Shown piece by piece: positions 7,512 to 14,967 of a stretch of DNA of 40,577 bases (position 1 is the first letter of the stretch; each line of letters starts with the position of its first letter). The stretch covers positions 1-40,577 of the forward strand of contig JANYHL010000065.1 in the NCBI GenBank assembly GCA_025359085.1. Reading direction: 5' to 3'. Origin of the DNA: Gammaproteobacteria bacterium. GTDB taxonomy: Bacteria > Pseudomonadota > Gammaproteobacteria > Burkholderiales > Burkholderiaceae_C. The translations under genes were made by a program, and so were the position numbers. The notes below the pieces were generated by a model. That model was not told where the DNA came from. It saw nothing but the letters and a program-made list of their open reading frames with translations, and ran no database searches.

Positions 7512-10472
7512 TTATGCCCGCTCGACGTTGCAGACCGTTGTCTTGGTTTCCTGCATCATGGTCACGCTGTCGTAGCCATAGGTGGTGCCGGTATTGATGG
7601 CCTCGCCGCGCACCATCGGTGCCGCGCCATTCGGGTAGTAAGCCAGCATGTCAGCGCCTTGCCAACGGCCCGAGAAATGAAACGGCATGAACACCGTGTC
7701 CGGCCCCACGCGCTCGGTCACCATCGCCTGCACATTCAGGCGCGCACCCGTGGGTGTTGATACCCAGGCCCGATCGCCATTGCGAATGCCTTTGTCAGCC
7801 GCCACCTTGGGGTTGATCTCGATGAACATCTCCTGCTGCAACTCGGCCAGCCAGGGGTTGGATCGGGTTTCTTCGCCACCACCCTCGTACTCGACCAAGC
7901 GGCCCGAGGTCATGATGAAAGGGAACTTCTCATGCACCTTGTCCGCAATGTTTTTGTCCTGAATCGTCTTGTACAAAGTCGGCAGGCGCCAGAACGTCTT
8001 TTTATCGTCGTGGGTCGGGTACTTGGCCACCAGATCGGGGCGGATGCCGTACAAGGGTTCCCGATGCTGCGGAATCGCATCCGGGAAGTTCCACACCACA
8101 GCGCGCGCCTTGGCATTGCCAAACGGGTGGCAACCATGAATTTGCATACACACGCGAATGATGCCGCCGCTGGCATCGATCTTCCAGTTTTTGCCTTCAG
8201 CTGCCAACTTCTCAGCGTCGGTGAGGTCCTCCCACCAACCCAGCTTTTTCATCAGCACATGGTCGAACTCGGGGTAACCGGTGGTGATGTCAGCCCCCAG
8301 TGAATGTGAACCATCTTCGGCCAGCAGATTGACCCCCTCCCGCTCCACGCCGAAATTGGCGCGAAAATTGCCGCCGCCTTCCATCACATGTTTAGAGTTG
8401 TCATAGAGATTGGCTGAGCCAGGGTGTTTGAGCGCGGCCGTGCCGTAACAGGGCCAGGGCAAGCCAAAGTAGTCACCGGTGAAGTCATAGCCGGTTTCCT
8501 TGTCCTTGCCGCCCTTGGCCTTGAGCGTCTTCACGTCAAATAAGTGCATGTTGCGCATGTGGGCTTTGAGTCGCTCTGGACTTTGACCGGTGTAGCCAAT
8601 GGTCCAGACGCTTGCGTTGATTTCACGCAGGATGTCTTCCGGCATAGGTTCATCCATGCCGTGAACTTTTTGCATCTTGTAGTTCTTGGACAGTTCCTTG
8701 CCAAAGCCGAGTTTGTCGGCGAACTGCTGCATGATCATGTGATCGCTGCGACTCTCCCACAGCGGTTCAATCACTTTTTCACGCCACTGCAAGGAACGGT
8801 TGGATGCGGTCACCGAGCCGCTGGTTTCAAACTGGGTGGCCGCTGGCAGCAGGTAGACCGCGCGGTTCGGGTTCAAATCTTCAGGCGTTCCCGGCATGGC
8901 AGCCATCGCCGCCGTGGCCGACGGATACGGGTCCACCACCACCAGCAGATCGAGCTTGTCCATGGCCCGTTTCATCTCCAGGCCACGGGTTTGTGAGTTG
9001 GGAGCATGACCCCAGTAAAACACGCCACGCAGGTTCGAGTCCTGGTCGATCAGTTCGTTCTTTTCGAGCACGCCATCGATCCAGCGCGACACGGTGATAC
9101 CGGGCTTGCTCATCATGGCAGGCGATGCAAACTGCTTTTTGATCCACTCAAAATCAACGCCCCAGACCTTGGCGAAGTGCTTCCAGGAGGCTTCCACAAT
9201 GCCGTAATAACCGGGCAGTGAATCGGGATTGGGGCCGACATCGGTGGCGCCCTGCACGTTGTCGTGGCCCCGGAAAATATTGGTGCCGCCGCCGGATTTG
9301 CCAACGTTGCCCAGCGCGAGTTGCAGGATGCACGAGGCGCGCACCATAGCGTTCCCAATGGTGTGCTGGGTTTGGCCCATGCACCAGACCAGCGTGCTGG
9401 GCCGGTTGTCGCTCATCATTTTGGCGACGCGCAGCACCTGCTCTTCTTTCACGCCACAGGCCTCTTCGACCTTGTCGGGCGTCCACTTGGCCAGCACCTC
9501 GGCCCGGACCTTGTCCATGCCATAAACGCGGTCGTTGATGTACTGCTTGTCTTCCCAGCCGTTTTGAAAGACGTGGTACAGCACGCCAAACAGGAATGGA
9601 ATATCCGAGCCGGAACGAATGCGCACAAACTCATCGGCCTTGGCTGCCGTGCGGGTAAAGCGCGGATCGACCACGATCATCTTGGTACCGGTTTCCTTGG
9701 CGTGCAGCATGTGCAGCATGCTGACCGGGTGCGCCTCGGCCGCGTTGGAGCCGATGTACAACGCGCACTTGCTGTTTTGCATGTCGTTGTATGAATTGGT
9801 CATGGCGCCATAACCCCAGGTATTGGCCACCCCGGCCACCGTGGTGGAGTGGCAAATACGGGCCTGGTGGTCGCAGTTGTTGGTGCCCCAGAAGCTGACA
9901 AACTTGCGCAGCAGGTAAGCCTGCTCATTGTTGTGCTTGGAGGACCCCACAAAGTACACGCTGTCGGGGCCGCTGGCTTTCTTCAACTCCAGCATGCGGG
10001 CGCTGATCTCGCTCAAGGCCGTGTCCCAACTGATGCGCTGGTACTTGCCGTTGACCAGCTTCATCGGGTAACGCAGCCGGAACTCGCCGTGCCCGTGCTC
10101 GCGCAAGGCCGCACCCTTGGCACAATGGGCGCCGAGGTTGATGGGCGAATCAAACACCGGCTCTTGACGCACCCAAACGCCGTTTTCCACCACCGCATCA
10201 ACCGCACAACCGACCGAGCAATGGGTACACACAGTGCGCTTGATCTCGATCTTGCCTTCACCCAGGGCCACCCCACCCTGCGCTGCCTCGGCCTTTTTGA
10301 CCAGGCTCAGCTGCGAGGCTGCCAACCCGACACCCACCCCCATGCCCGAGCGGCGCAAAAAAGCGCGCCGGTCCATGGTGGGCAACGCCTGCGACAAGCC
10401 GCGGCGCAAACTGTGCACAAATAGCGAACGGGCAGCGGGGTCAGAAGGACCGGATTTTCTGGTCAACAACAT
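7512..10472 (-). CDS. Formate dehydrogenase catalytic alpha subunit, Tat-exported, Cys-type
   Basis: This 986-residue molybdopterin oxidoreductase oxidises formate to CO2, probably on the periplasmic side. The start is the ATG at 10472 with GGAGAG upstream; a TTG at 10484 is less likely. A twin-arginine signal (MDRRAFLRRSG, Arg35-Arg36) precedes a hydrophobic stretch. One [4Fe-4S] cluster is bound by CTHCSVGC (Cys82, 85, 89) and Cys117. The metal-ligand position is Cys207 in ARICHSTTV, where E. coli FdnG has selenocysteine, followed by the expected His208. Molybdopterin-binding segments follow, such as VVDPRFTRTAAKADEFVRI, and the C-terminal domain has the usual pattern. Length is close to FdnG (about 1015). 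It follows the Tat-target small gene and precedes fdhB. A nitrate reductase or other DMSO-family enzyme is unlikely given the Cys-His pair and neighbours. Confidence 0.96.
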   Translation of the reverse strand: MLLTRKSGPSDPAARSLFVHSLRRGLSQALPTMDRRAFLRRSGMGVGVGLAASQLSLVKKAEAAQGGVALGEGKIEIKRTVCTHCSVGCAVDAVVENGVWVRQEPVFDSPINLGAHCAKGAALREHGHGEFRLRYPMKLVNGKYQRISWDTALSEISARMLELKKASGPDSVYFVGSSKHNNEQAYLLRKFVSFWGTNNCDHQARICHSTTVAGVANTWGYGAMTNSYNDMQNSKCALYIGSNAAEAHPVSMLHMLHAKETGTKMIVVDPRFTRTAAKADEFVRIRSGSDIPFLFGVLYHVFQNGWEDKQYINDRVYGMDKVRAEVLAKWTPDKVEEACGVKEEQVLRVAKMMSDNRPSTLVWCMGQTQHTIGNAMVRASCILQLALGNVGKSGGGTNIFRGHDNVQGATDVGPNPDSLPGYYGIVEASWKHFAKVWGVDFEWIKKQFASPAMMSKPGITVSRWIDGVLEKNELIDQDSNLRGVFYWGHAPNSQTRGLEMKRAMDKLDLLVVVDPYPSATAAMAAMPGTPEDLNPNRAVYLLPAATQFETSGSVTASNRSLQWREKVIEPLWESRSDHMIMQQFADKLGFGKELSKNYKMQKVHGMDEPMPEDILREINASVWTIGYTGQSPERLKAHMRNMHLFDVKTLKAKGGKDKETGYDFTGDYFGLPWPCYGTAALKHPGSANLYDNSKHVMEGGGNFRANFGVEREGVNLLAEDGSHSLGADITTGYPEFDHVLMKKLGWWEDLTDAEKLAAEGKNWKIDASGGIIRVCMQIHGCHPFGNAKARAVVWNFPDAIPQHREPLYGIRPDLVAKYPTHDDKKTFWRLPTLYKTIQDKNIADKVHEKFPFIMTSGRLVEYEGGGEETRSNPWLAELQQEMFIEINPKVAADKGIRNGDRAWVSTPTGARLNVQAMVTERVGPDTVFMPFHFSGRWQGADMLAYYPNGAAPMVRGEAINTGTTYGYDSVTMMQETKTTVCNVERA

Positions 10473-10535
10473 GGAACTCTCCAAAGTCGGCGTGATTCAG
10501 CACTGAATCAACTTAGGTCGATGCGAGGGGAACGC

Positions 10536-10739
10536 TCAGACCCGCGTGGTCTGGTAGTACTGCTGGACGTGGGCACTCAGGGTATAGCCGCCGCCCTTTT
10601 CAGGCGCTGGTTGGGGCAACGCTGCCACCGATACCGCGGTTGGCGTCTTCAACCAGCCAGCCGACGCGACGGCAGCACCGGCCACCGATGCCGAAATAAA
10701 AAATCCGCGACGGGACGGTTTGGGTTGGCTGTTGGGCAT
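10536..10739 (-). CDS. Formate dehydrogenase region Tat-target small protein
   Basis: This 67-residue protein begins at the ATG at 10739, which has GGAG close upstream; a TTG at 10751 is a less likely start. It is almost entirely a twin-arginine leader (KPSRRGFFISASVAGAAVAS) with a short tail ending QQYYQTTRV. It matches the small Tat-signal proteins always found just before fdhA in many betaproteobacterial clusters (TIGR02811-type). The function is unknown. It may be a membrane-anchored subunit held by an uncleaved Tat helix, or may help export FdhA. It leads fdhA by about 60 bases and is likely first in the structural transcript. Confidence 0.85.
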   Translation of the reverse strand: MPNSQPKPSRRGFFISASVAGAAVASAGWLKTPTAVSVAALPQPAPEKGGGYTLSAHVQQYYQTTRV

Positions 10740-10767
10740 GGTGGTCTCCAAGTAACGCTATTTGTTG

Positions 10768-10781
10768 TGCAATTATTTGCA
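10768..10781. promoter_or_regulatory. Short inverted repeat before the FDH structural genes
   Basis: TGCAATTATTTGCA is a five-base inverted repeat around TTAT, nested within outer GCTAT (10757-10761) and ATAGC (10781-10785) arms. It lies about 30 bases before the start of the Tat-target gene, in the longest gap (159 bases) of the cluster, so it may be an operator for the structural genes. I cannot assign it to a known regulator. Confidence 0.35.
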
Positions 10782-10898
10782 TAGCCTATGTGGTGCAAGA
10801 GAACTTACCATGATCATTCACAAAAAGATACGCCTTAAAGACTAGGGAAAACACCAGCCCCAACCCAAGCCCAAGCGATGTGCACCTGCTGTCGCGCC

Positions 10899-11522
10899 TC
10901 ATTGCAGCATGTCAAATCCTTGCGTCTCTACCGCCATGAAGGCACTGGTCAGCCCGGCCAGCGCCGCATAAAACTGCGCCTTCGGGTGCTGTTGCAGGTC
11001 GTCACACAGCGACAAAACCCAAGGCTGCAGGTAGCTTGTAAAGAACGCGCGCTGGCGCGTCAGGTTGGCCACCGCCACATCCTCGCCTGCAATCAGATAG
11101 CGCATCACCTCGCACAGGTAGGCAATGTGGTCTTCGGTATCAAGCATGGCGTCACCGCGCGCCAGCCCCAGTTGCGCCAACTCGGTGCGCAGCCGCACCA
11201 GCGGCTTTTCGTTGAGAAACCCGCTCAAAAAATGGGACGCGTACAGGTAGACCTCAGGCTTGCCGACACCCCCAAACAGGGCGTTGTATTCATCTTGAAT
11301 GGTGCTATCGCTCATCTCGCGCGCCAACCCCACCAGGACGCGCCAGGGTTCTTCCAGAAAAGCGCCCGCCGCTGGTGCCTCGGTCACGGCCAGGCGCAGT
11401 TTAGCTATTAATTCAGTAGCTGGTGACGCATAGTACACAAGGGCTAGCAGCCCATAGAGTTCAGAACGCGCGGTTTCTTCGTCAAGTGCGCTGCTGCGCA
11501 GTGTGTCAGGGGTTGCGAACAT
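10899..11522 (-). CDS. TorD/DmsD-like molecular chaperone for formate dehydrogenase
   Basis: This 207-residue, mostly helical cytoplasmic protein has TorD-family traits: ARSELYGLLALVYYASP near the start, the loop region LEEPWRVLVGLAREM, DEYNALFGGVGKPEVYLYAS (the family's Y-x-x-LF-x-G-x(n)-P-x-x-S element), and helix LDTEDHIAYLCEVMRYLI carrying the conserved ExDHxxxxL-like motif. TorD relatives bind the Tat signal of a molybdoenzyme and keep it from export until the cofactor is inserted. Position next to a Tat-dependent fdhA fits this role. The ATG at 11522 begins three bases after the polyferredoxin stop, so translation is coupled. Confidence 0.9.
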   Translation of the reverse strand: MFATPDTLRSSALDEETARSELYGLLALVYYASPATELIAKLRLAVTEAPAAGAFLEEPWRVLVGLAREMSDSTIQDEYNALFGGVGKPEVYLYASHFLSGFLNEKPLVRLRTELAQLGLARGDAMLDTEDHIAYLCEVMRYLIAGEDVAVANLTRQRAFFTSYLQPWVLSLCDDLQQHPKAQFYAALAGLTSAFMAVETQGFDMLQ

Positions 11523-11524
11523 GG

Positions 11525-13651
11525 TCAAAGGTCGGTGATTTTGGTTTCGTTGTCGGCCGAATAAATGTCAATGACGCGGCAATCCGCGCACATTTTCAGG
11601 CGTAGCAGCGCCTCGCCCTGGAACATGCTGTGGCTGGCCAGCTTGCCCAACATGGCTTCAATGGCCTTGAGCGTGCCAAACGGTTTGCCGCAGCGCACAC
11701 AGGCGTAGGGCTGCATCGCGTTCAGCACCACGGCTTCCTTGCGTTGTGGACTCAGGCTCAAGCGCGGTAGCAGCGTCAGGGCTTGCTCCGGGCAGGTCTT
11801 GACGCACAAGCCGCATTGCACGCAATTTTTCTCGATGAAACGTAGCTCCAGTGCCTGCGGGTTGTCGAGCAGGGCACTGGACGGGCAGGCATTGACGCAG
11901 CTCAGACACAGGGTGCAAGCGTCTTTGTTGATGACCAGGGCGCCCAGTGGCGAGCCGGCGGCGGGCAGAGCAATCACGTCATTCTTGACCGGGGCGTGTT
12001 GGATCAAATGATCCAGCGCCAATTCCAGCGTGGCGCGCTTGTCCGCCTGCACGGCAAAGCCCGCGGCGCGGCTGACCGTTTGAGCCGGGTTGGCCTGCAA
12101 GTCACGGTCAAGCGCAGCGAGATCGCGTGCATCCTTGACCTGGAGCAGGCGAAAATGCTCGCCCTGGTAGCCCAAACCCGAGAGAATGGCCTGCGCCACC
12201 GCCATCTGGCCCGCCAGCGCGTCGCGGTATTGCGGCGCTTCTTCATCCGTCAGCAGCACCCACAGCTGCGACGCACCATAACAAATAGCAGACAGCCAGA
12301 CCTCCAGCCCGAGCGACGAGGTGTGCCACAGCGCCAGCGGCAACACCCGGGCCGGCACGCCCAGGGTGCCGGCCTTGCTGGCACGCTCCAGTTGCGCGGC
12401 GCGCCCCAGATCGCCCAGCAGGCGCGCTCCCGCCTCCTGACTGTGCAGCAGCAGCGCGGCATTCTTGCCGCCACTGCGGCTGTAGGTTGCCAGCAAGGTC
12501 TTGAGCTTGACGCCTTGATCGCTGGCACGCGGGTAGGCAAAGCTCATGGCGCCGGTCGGACACACCGTGCTGCAGGTGCCGCAGCCAATGCACAAATTCG
12601 GGTTGACCTTGATTTGTTGATGCCTGCGGTCGCTTTCAATCGCCGAGGCCGAGCAGACGTCGATGCACGCGGTGCAACCCGTTTTCTCATTGCGGCTGTG
12701 CGCGCACAACTTGGGCTTGTAGGCAAAAAAGCGGGGTTTCTCGAACTCGCCGACCATGCTGCGTAGCTGTAGTAATGTCTTGAACTCACGCCCATCCCAG
12801 CGCAAATAACCCTGCGGCAAGGCGTGCTGGCTGAAGGCGGGCATGGCGCGCAAATCCAGCACCAAATCGAAGGTTTCGGTGGCAATTTCGGACGTGCGAT
12901 TGAAATCAATCGCCCCGGCCACCTGGCAAACCTTGACGCAGGCGCGGTGCGCCTGGCAGGCTTTCAAATCGACCTGGTAGTCCAGCCCAATGGCGTCTTC
13001 CGGGCAGACCGCCAGACAAGCGTTGCAGCGGGTGCACAAATCCAGATCAATCGGATTGCTGCGCAGCCATTGAAGTTCAAACGCCCCAAGCCAGCCGCGC
13101 AAGGACTGAATCTGCCCACCCAAGACCGGGTAACGCCGCTCCTGCGCCGCGTCCGCGTCGCCTGCGCCTTGCGTGAACAAGGTCACGTCCAGCGCATCGC
13201 CCAACAAGTCGGCGGCCCGCTCGGCCGCGCCCAGTTCGCCAATGATTAGCAGCCGCCCAGTACTTTGGTAGGTGACGGTGGCCACCGGCTCGGGCTCGGG
13301 CAAATGCGCCAACGCCAGCAGCGCGGCAATTTTGGGGCTGGCCTGGGCCGCGTCCCAGCTCCAGCCACCGGTTTCACGAATGTTGACGAAGCGCAACGGC
13401 GCATAGCCGCTGGCCGTGCGCGCGGCACCCGTTTGCGTCGAACTGGCCCCCTCGGCCAGTTCGACAAACAGCCGCTGTTCCTGGGTGCAAGCCACCACCA
13501 AAGCCTCGCCGGTCTGCAGTGCTTTGACAAAAGCACCCGCCTCGCGGCGGCACAGAGTGGAGTGAAGGGTCAGGTTTTCATTCAGCGCCGCGCCCAGGCT
13601 CCGGGCGTCCAGCGGCATGGTTCGGTTGCAGTCGCAAATCAGTGTGGTCAT
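11525..13651 (-). CDS. 708-residue polyferredoxin (multiple [4Fe-4S]) of the FDH locus
   Basis: The start is the ATG at 13651, because family sequence begins MTTLICDCNRTMPLD; the upstream extension of the frame is the shadow of the preceding gene. No signal peptide is seen, so it is probably cytoplasmic. After a unique N-terminal half of about 200 residues (with IIGELGAAE, possibly a nucleotide-binding turn) come cysteine groups. These are CTRCNACLAVCP (206-217), CQAHRACVKVC, CTACIDVC, CIGCGTCSTVCP, CLSCVNACP and CVQCGLCVKTCP. A C-terminal CVRCGKPFG ... CADC pair could bind zinc or iron. Related proteins sit beside formate dehydrogenase genes in many betaproteobacteria. Role as a cytoplasmic electron carrier or maturation factor is inferred. 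Its first 74 bases overlap the 3' end of the DUF3306 gene. Confidence 0.9.
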   Translation of the reverse strand: MTTLICDCNRTMPLDARSLGAALNENLTLHSTLCRREAGAFVKALQTGEALVVACTQEQRLFVELAEGASSTQTGAARTASGYAPLRFVNIRETGGWSWDAAQASPKIAALLALAHLPEPEPVATVTYQSTGRLLIIGELGAAERAADLLGDALDVTLFTQGAGDADAAQERRYPVLGGQIQSLRGWLGAFELQWLRSNPIDLDLCTRCNACLAVCPEDAIGLDYQVDLKACQAHRACVKVCQVAGAIDFNRTSEIATETFDLVLDLRAMPAFSQHALPQGYLRWDGREFKTLLQLRSMVGEFEKPRFFAYKPKLCAHSRNEKTGCTACIDVCSASAIESDRRHQQIKVNPNLCIGCGTCSTVCPTGAMSFAYPRASDQGVKLKTLLATYSRSGGKNAALLLHSQEAGARLLGDLGRAAQLERASKAGTLGVPARVLPLALWHTSSLGLEVWLSAICYGASQLWVLLTDEEAPQYRDALAGQMAVAQAILSGLGYQGEHFRLLQVKDARDLAALDRDLQANPAQTVSRAAGFAVQADKRATLELALDHLIQHAPVKNDVIALPAAGSPLGALVINKDACTLCLSCVNACPSSALLDNPQALELRFIEKNCVQCGLCVKTCPEQALTLLPRLSLSPQRKEAVVLNAMQPYACVRCGKPFGTLKAIEAMLGKLASHSMFQGEALLRLKMCADCRVIDIYSADNETKITDL

Positions 13652-14216
13652 GGTCTGGGCCCGGCGCTTGGAGCGGGTTCTCAATGAGGTTTTCAACACC
13701 GGCGTCAGGCGGCTGGGCCGACTGTGCCACGAAATCGGCGCTACCGGTATCAGCATCATCCCCAGGTGGTGCAGGGTGATTTTTTTCTTCTTTAAACAGA
13801 TTGAGAAACTGGGCGCTGGCCATTTGCCGCAGCATGGACTGCGGCAACGGGTCGGGCTGGGAATAGTCGTCAATGTAGATGTCCAGCCGGTCCATCACGT
13901 TGTAGTGCGGGTCGGTAAACAGCTTCTTCATGGCCGCATTGCGCACCTCAGGGGCGACACCGCGCGCGACAAAGGGCTTGAAGTCGGACTCGGCGGTGAG
14001 GCGCTGCACATCGTCCAGCGACAGCGGCGCAATCGCGGGCGAACTGGCGGGCGCGCCTGGCCCGGCAGCACCGCTCTGATTGATCGGGTCGGCGTCGGGC
14101 GCATCCACCCCAGGAACCGGCTGGGTGGCTGGTTCGTCAAGCGCTTCGTCCAGCGCCTTGCCTGCCCGCTGCGCCTGCTTGCGCTGCGACCAACGCGCCA
14201 GAAAGCCCTCAGCCAT
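13578..14216 (-). CDS. DUF3306-domain protein
   Basis: This 212-residue protein begins at the ATG at 14216 (MAEGFLARWSQRKQAQR, the usual start of this family). The frame's upstream 16 residues are unsupported. The core LSLDDVQRLTAESDFKPFVA, followed by VRNAAMKKLFTDPHYNVMDRLDIYIDDY, is the DUF3306 signature. The C-terminal third is acidic and Pro-rich, ending in about 24 residues coded inside the 5' end of the polyferredoxin gene in another frame. No enzyme motif is visible. The family occurs almost only in formate dehydrogenase clusters with DUF3305, so an assembly role is inferred. It overlaps the DUF3305 gene by eight bases. Confidence 0.88.
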   Translation of the reverse strand: MAEGFLARWSQRKQAQRAGKALDEALDEPATQPVPGVDAPDADPINQSGAAGPGAPASSPAIAPLSLDDVQRLTAESDFKPFVARGVAPEVRNAAMKKLFTDPHYNVMDRLDIYIDDYSQPDPLPQSMLRQMASAQFLNLFKEEKNHPAPPGDDADTGSADFVAQSAQPPDAGVENLIENPLQAPGPDHDHTDLRLQPNHAAGRPEPGRGAE

Positions 14217-14766
14217 GGTCAGCCCCTGATTTTTTCTCGGTACTGATCGAGGCGGGCTGGCCAAAACGGTCGCTCAAGGTGCGAAAGCTCTCCGGCCGCT
14301 TGCGCCGCTTGGGCTCCAGCACAGGGTGCGCGTCGACAAACGCCTGCAGCCAGGCCACCACCGGCGCCGGTGCCGCCACCTGCTCCACTGTTTCTTGCGC
14401 ATCCAGCCAGCGACCGGCGTCGTAGTAGCTCAGGCTCACCGCCTCGGGCTTGGCCAGGGGTTCGTCGCTGAGGCCGGCCTGGTCTTCCATGCGCCACAGC
14501 ACAAACCAGCCCGGTGCCTCGGTGCTCGCGTTGAGCTGGTAGCCCTCGACATCATCTTTGAACAATTCGACCGTGTAGCCCGGATACAGCCAGCGTTCTT
14601 CGCTATCATTTTTATACAGAAGACGGGGTGTGCGGCCAAAACCGTCCTCCTGCAGCACGACATCCGCGAGCTGCCAGCGCCAAGGTTGCCAGCGGCTGGA
14701 CGGGCCCGTAGTTTTGACGTGTTGCATGACGACAGCGACTTCAAGGGAAGGGCGAAGCTTGGGCAT
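14209..14766 (-). CDS. DUF3305-domain protein
   Basis: This 185-residue protein is taken from the ATG at 14766; an in-frame GTG at 14793 is possible and neither start has a strong ribosome-binding site. The N-terminal half (SRWQPWRWQLADVV, then RWLYPGYTVELFKDDVEGYQ and WFVLWRME) matches DUF3305. The C-terminal part ends in a basic KRRKRPESFRTLSDRFG segment. It is the first gene of the leftward formate dehydrogenase locus and overlaps DUF3306 by eight bases, so the two are surely co-translated. Function unknown; co-occurrence with fdh genes suggests an assembly or regulatory role. Confidence 0.87.
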   Translation of the reverse strand: MPKLRPSLEVAVVMQHVKTTGPSSRWQPWRWQLADVVLQEDGFGRTPRLLYKNDSEERWLYPGYTVELFKDDVEGYQLNASTEAPGWFVLWRMEDQAGLSDEPLAKPEAVSLSYYDAGRWLDAQETVEQVAAPAPVVAWLQAFVDAHPVLEPKRRKRPESFRTLSDRFGQPASISTEKKSGADHG

Positions 14767-14967
14767 AAGACTTGCAATGTAACGGATTGGCACTGTAGCA
14801 GCTGGTTCGCGCCGGAACGCCGACGGCGCGGGGCCGACATGACGTCAATCTGAGCTTGGCAAGGCTGGGGCAATCTTGCACGCCATGGCCGCGGGCAAAA
14901 GCGCGCTTACCAAGCAGCTGCGCCCGCAGGGATGCAGCGAGCGAGTGAGGAGCGGGCCCCGTCCAGG

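Noticed and set aside
14770-14800. Sigma-54-type promoter before the DUF3305 gene
   Set aside because: TGGCAC occurs but on the wrong strand and without the TTGC element at the right spacing.
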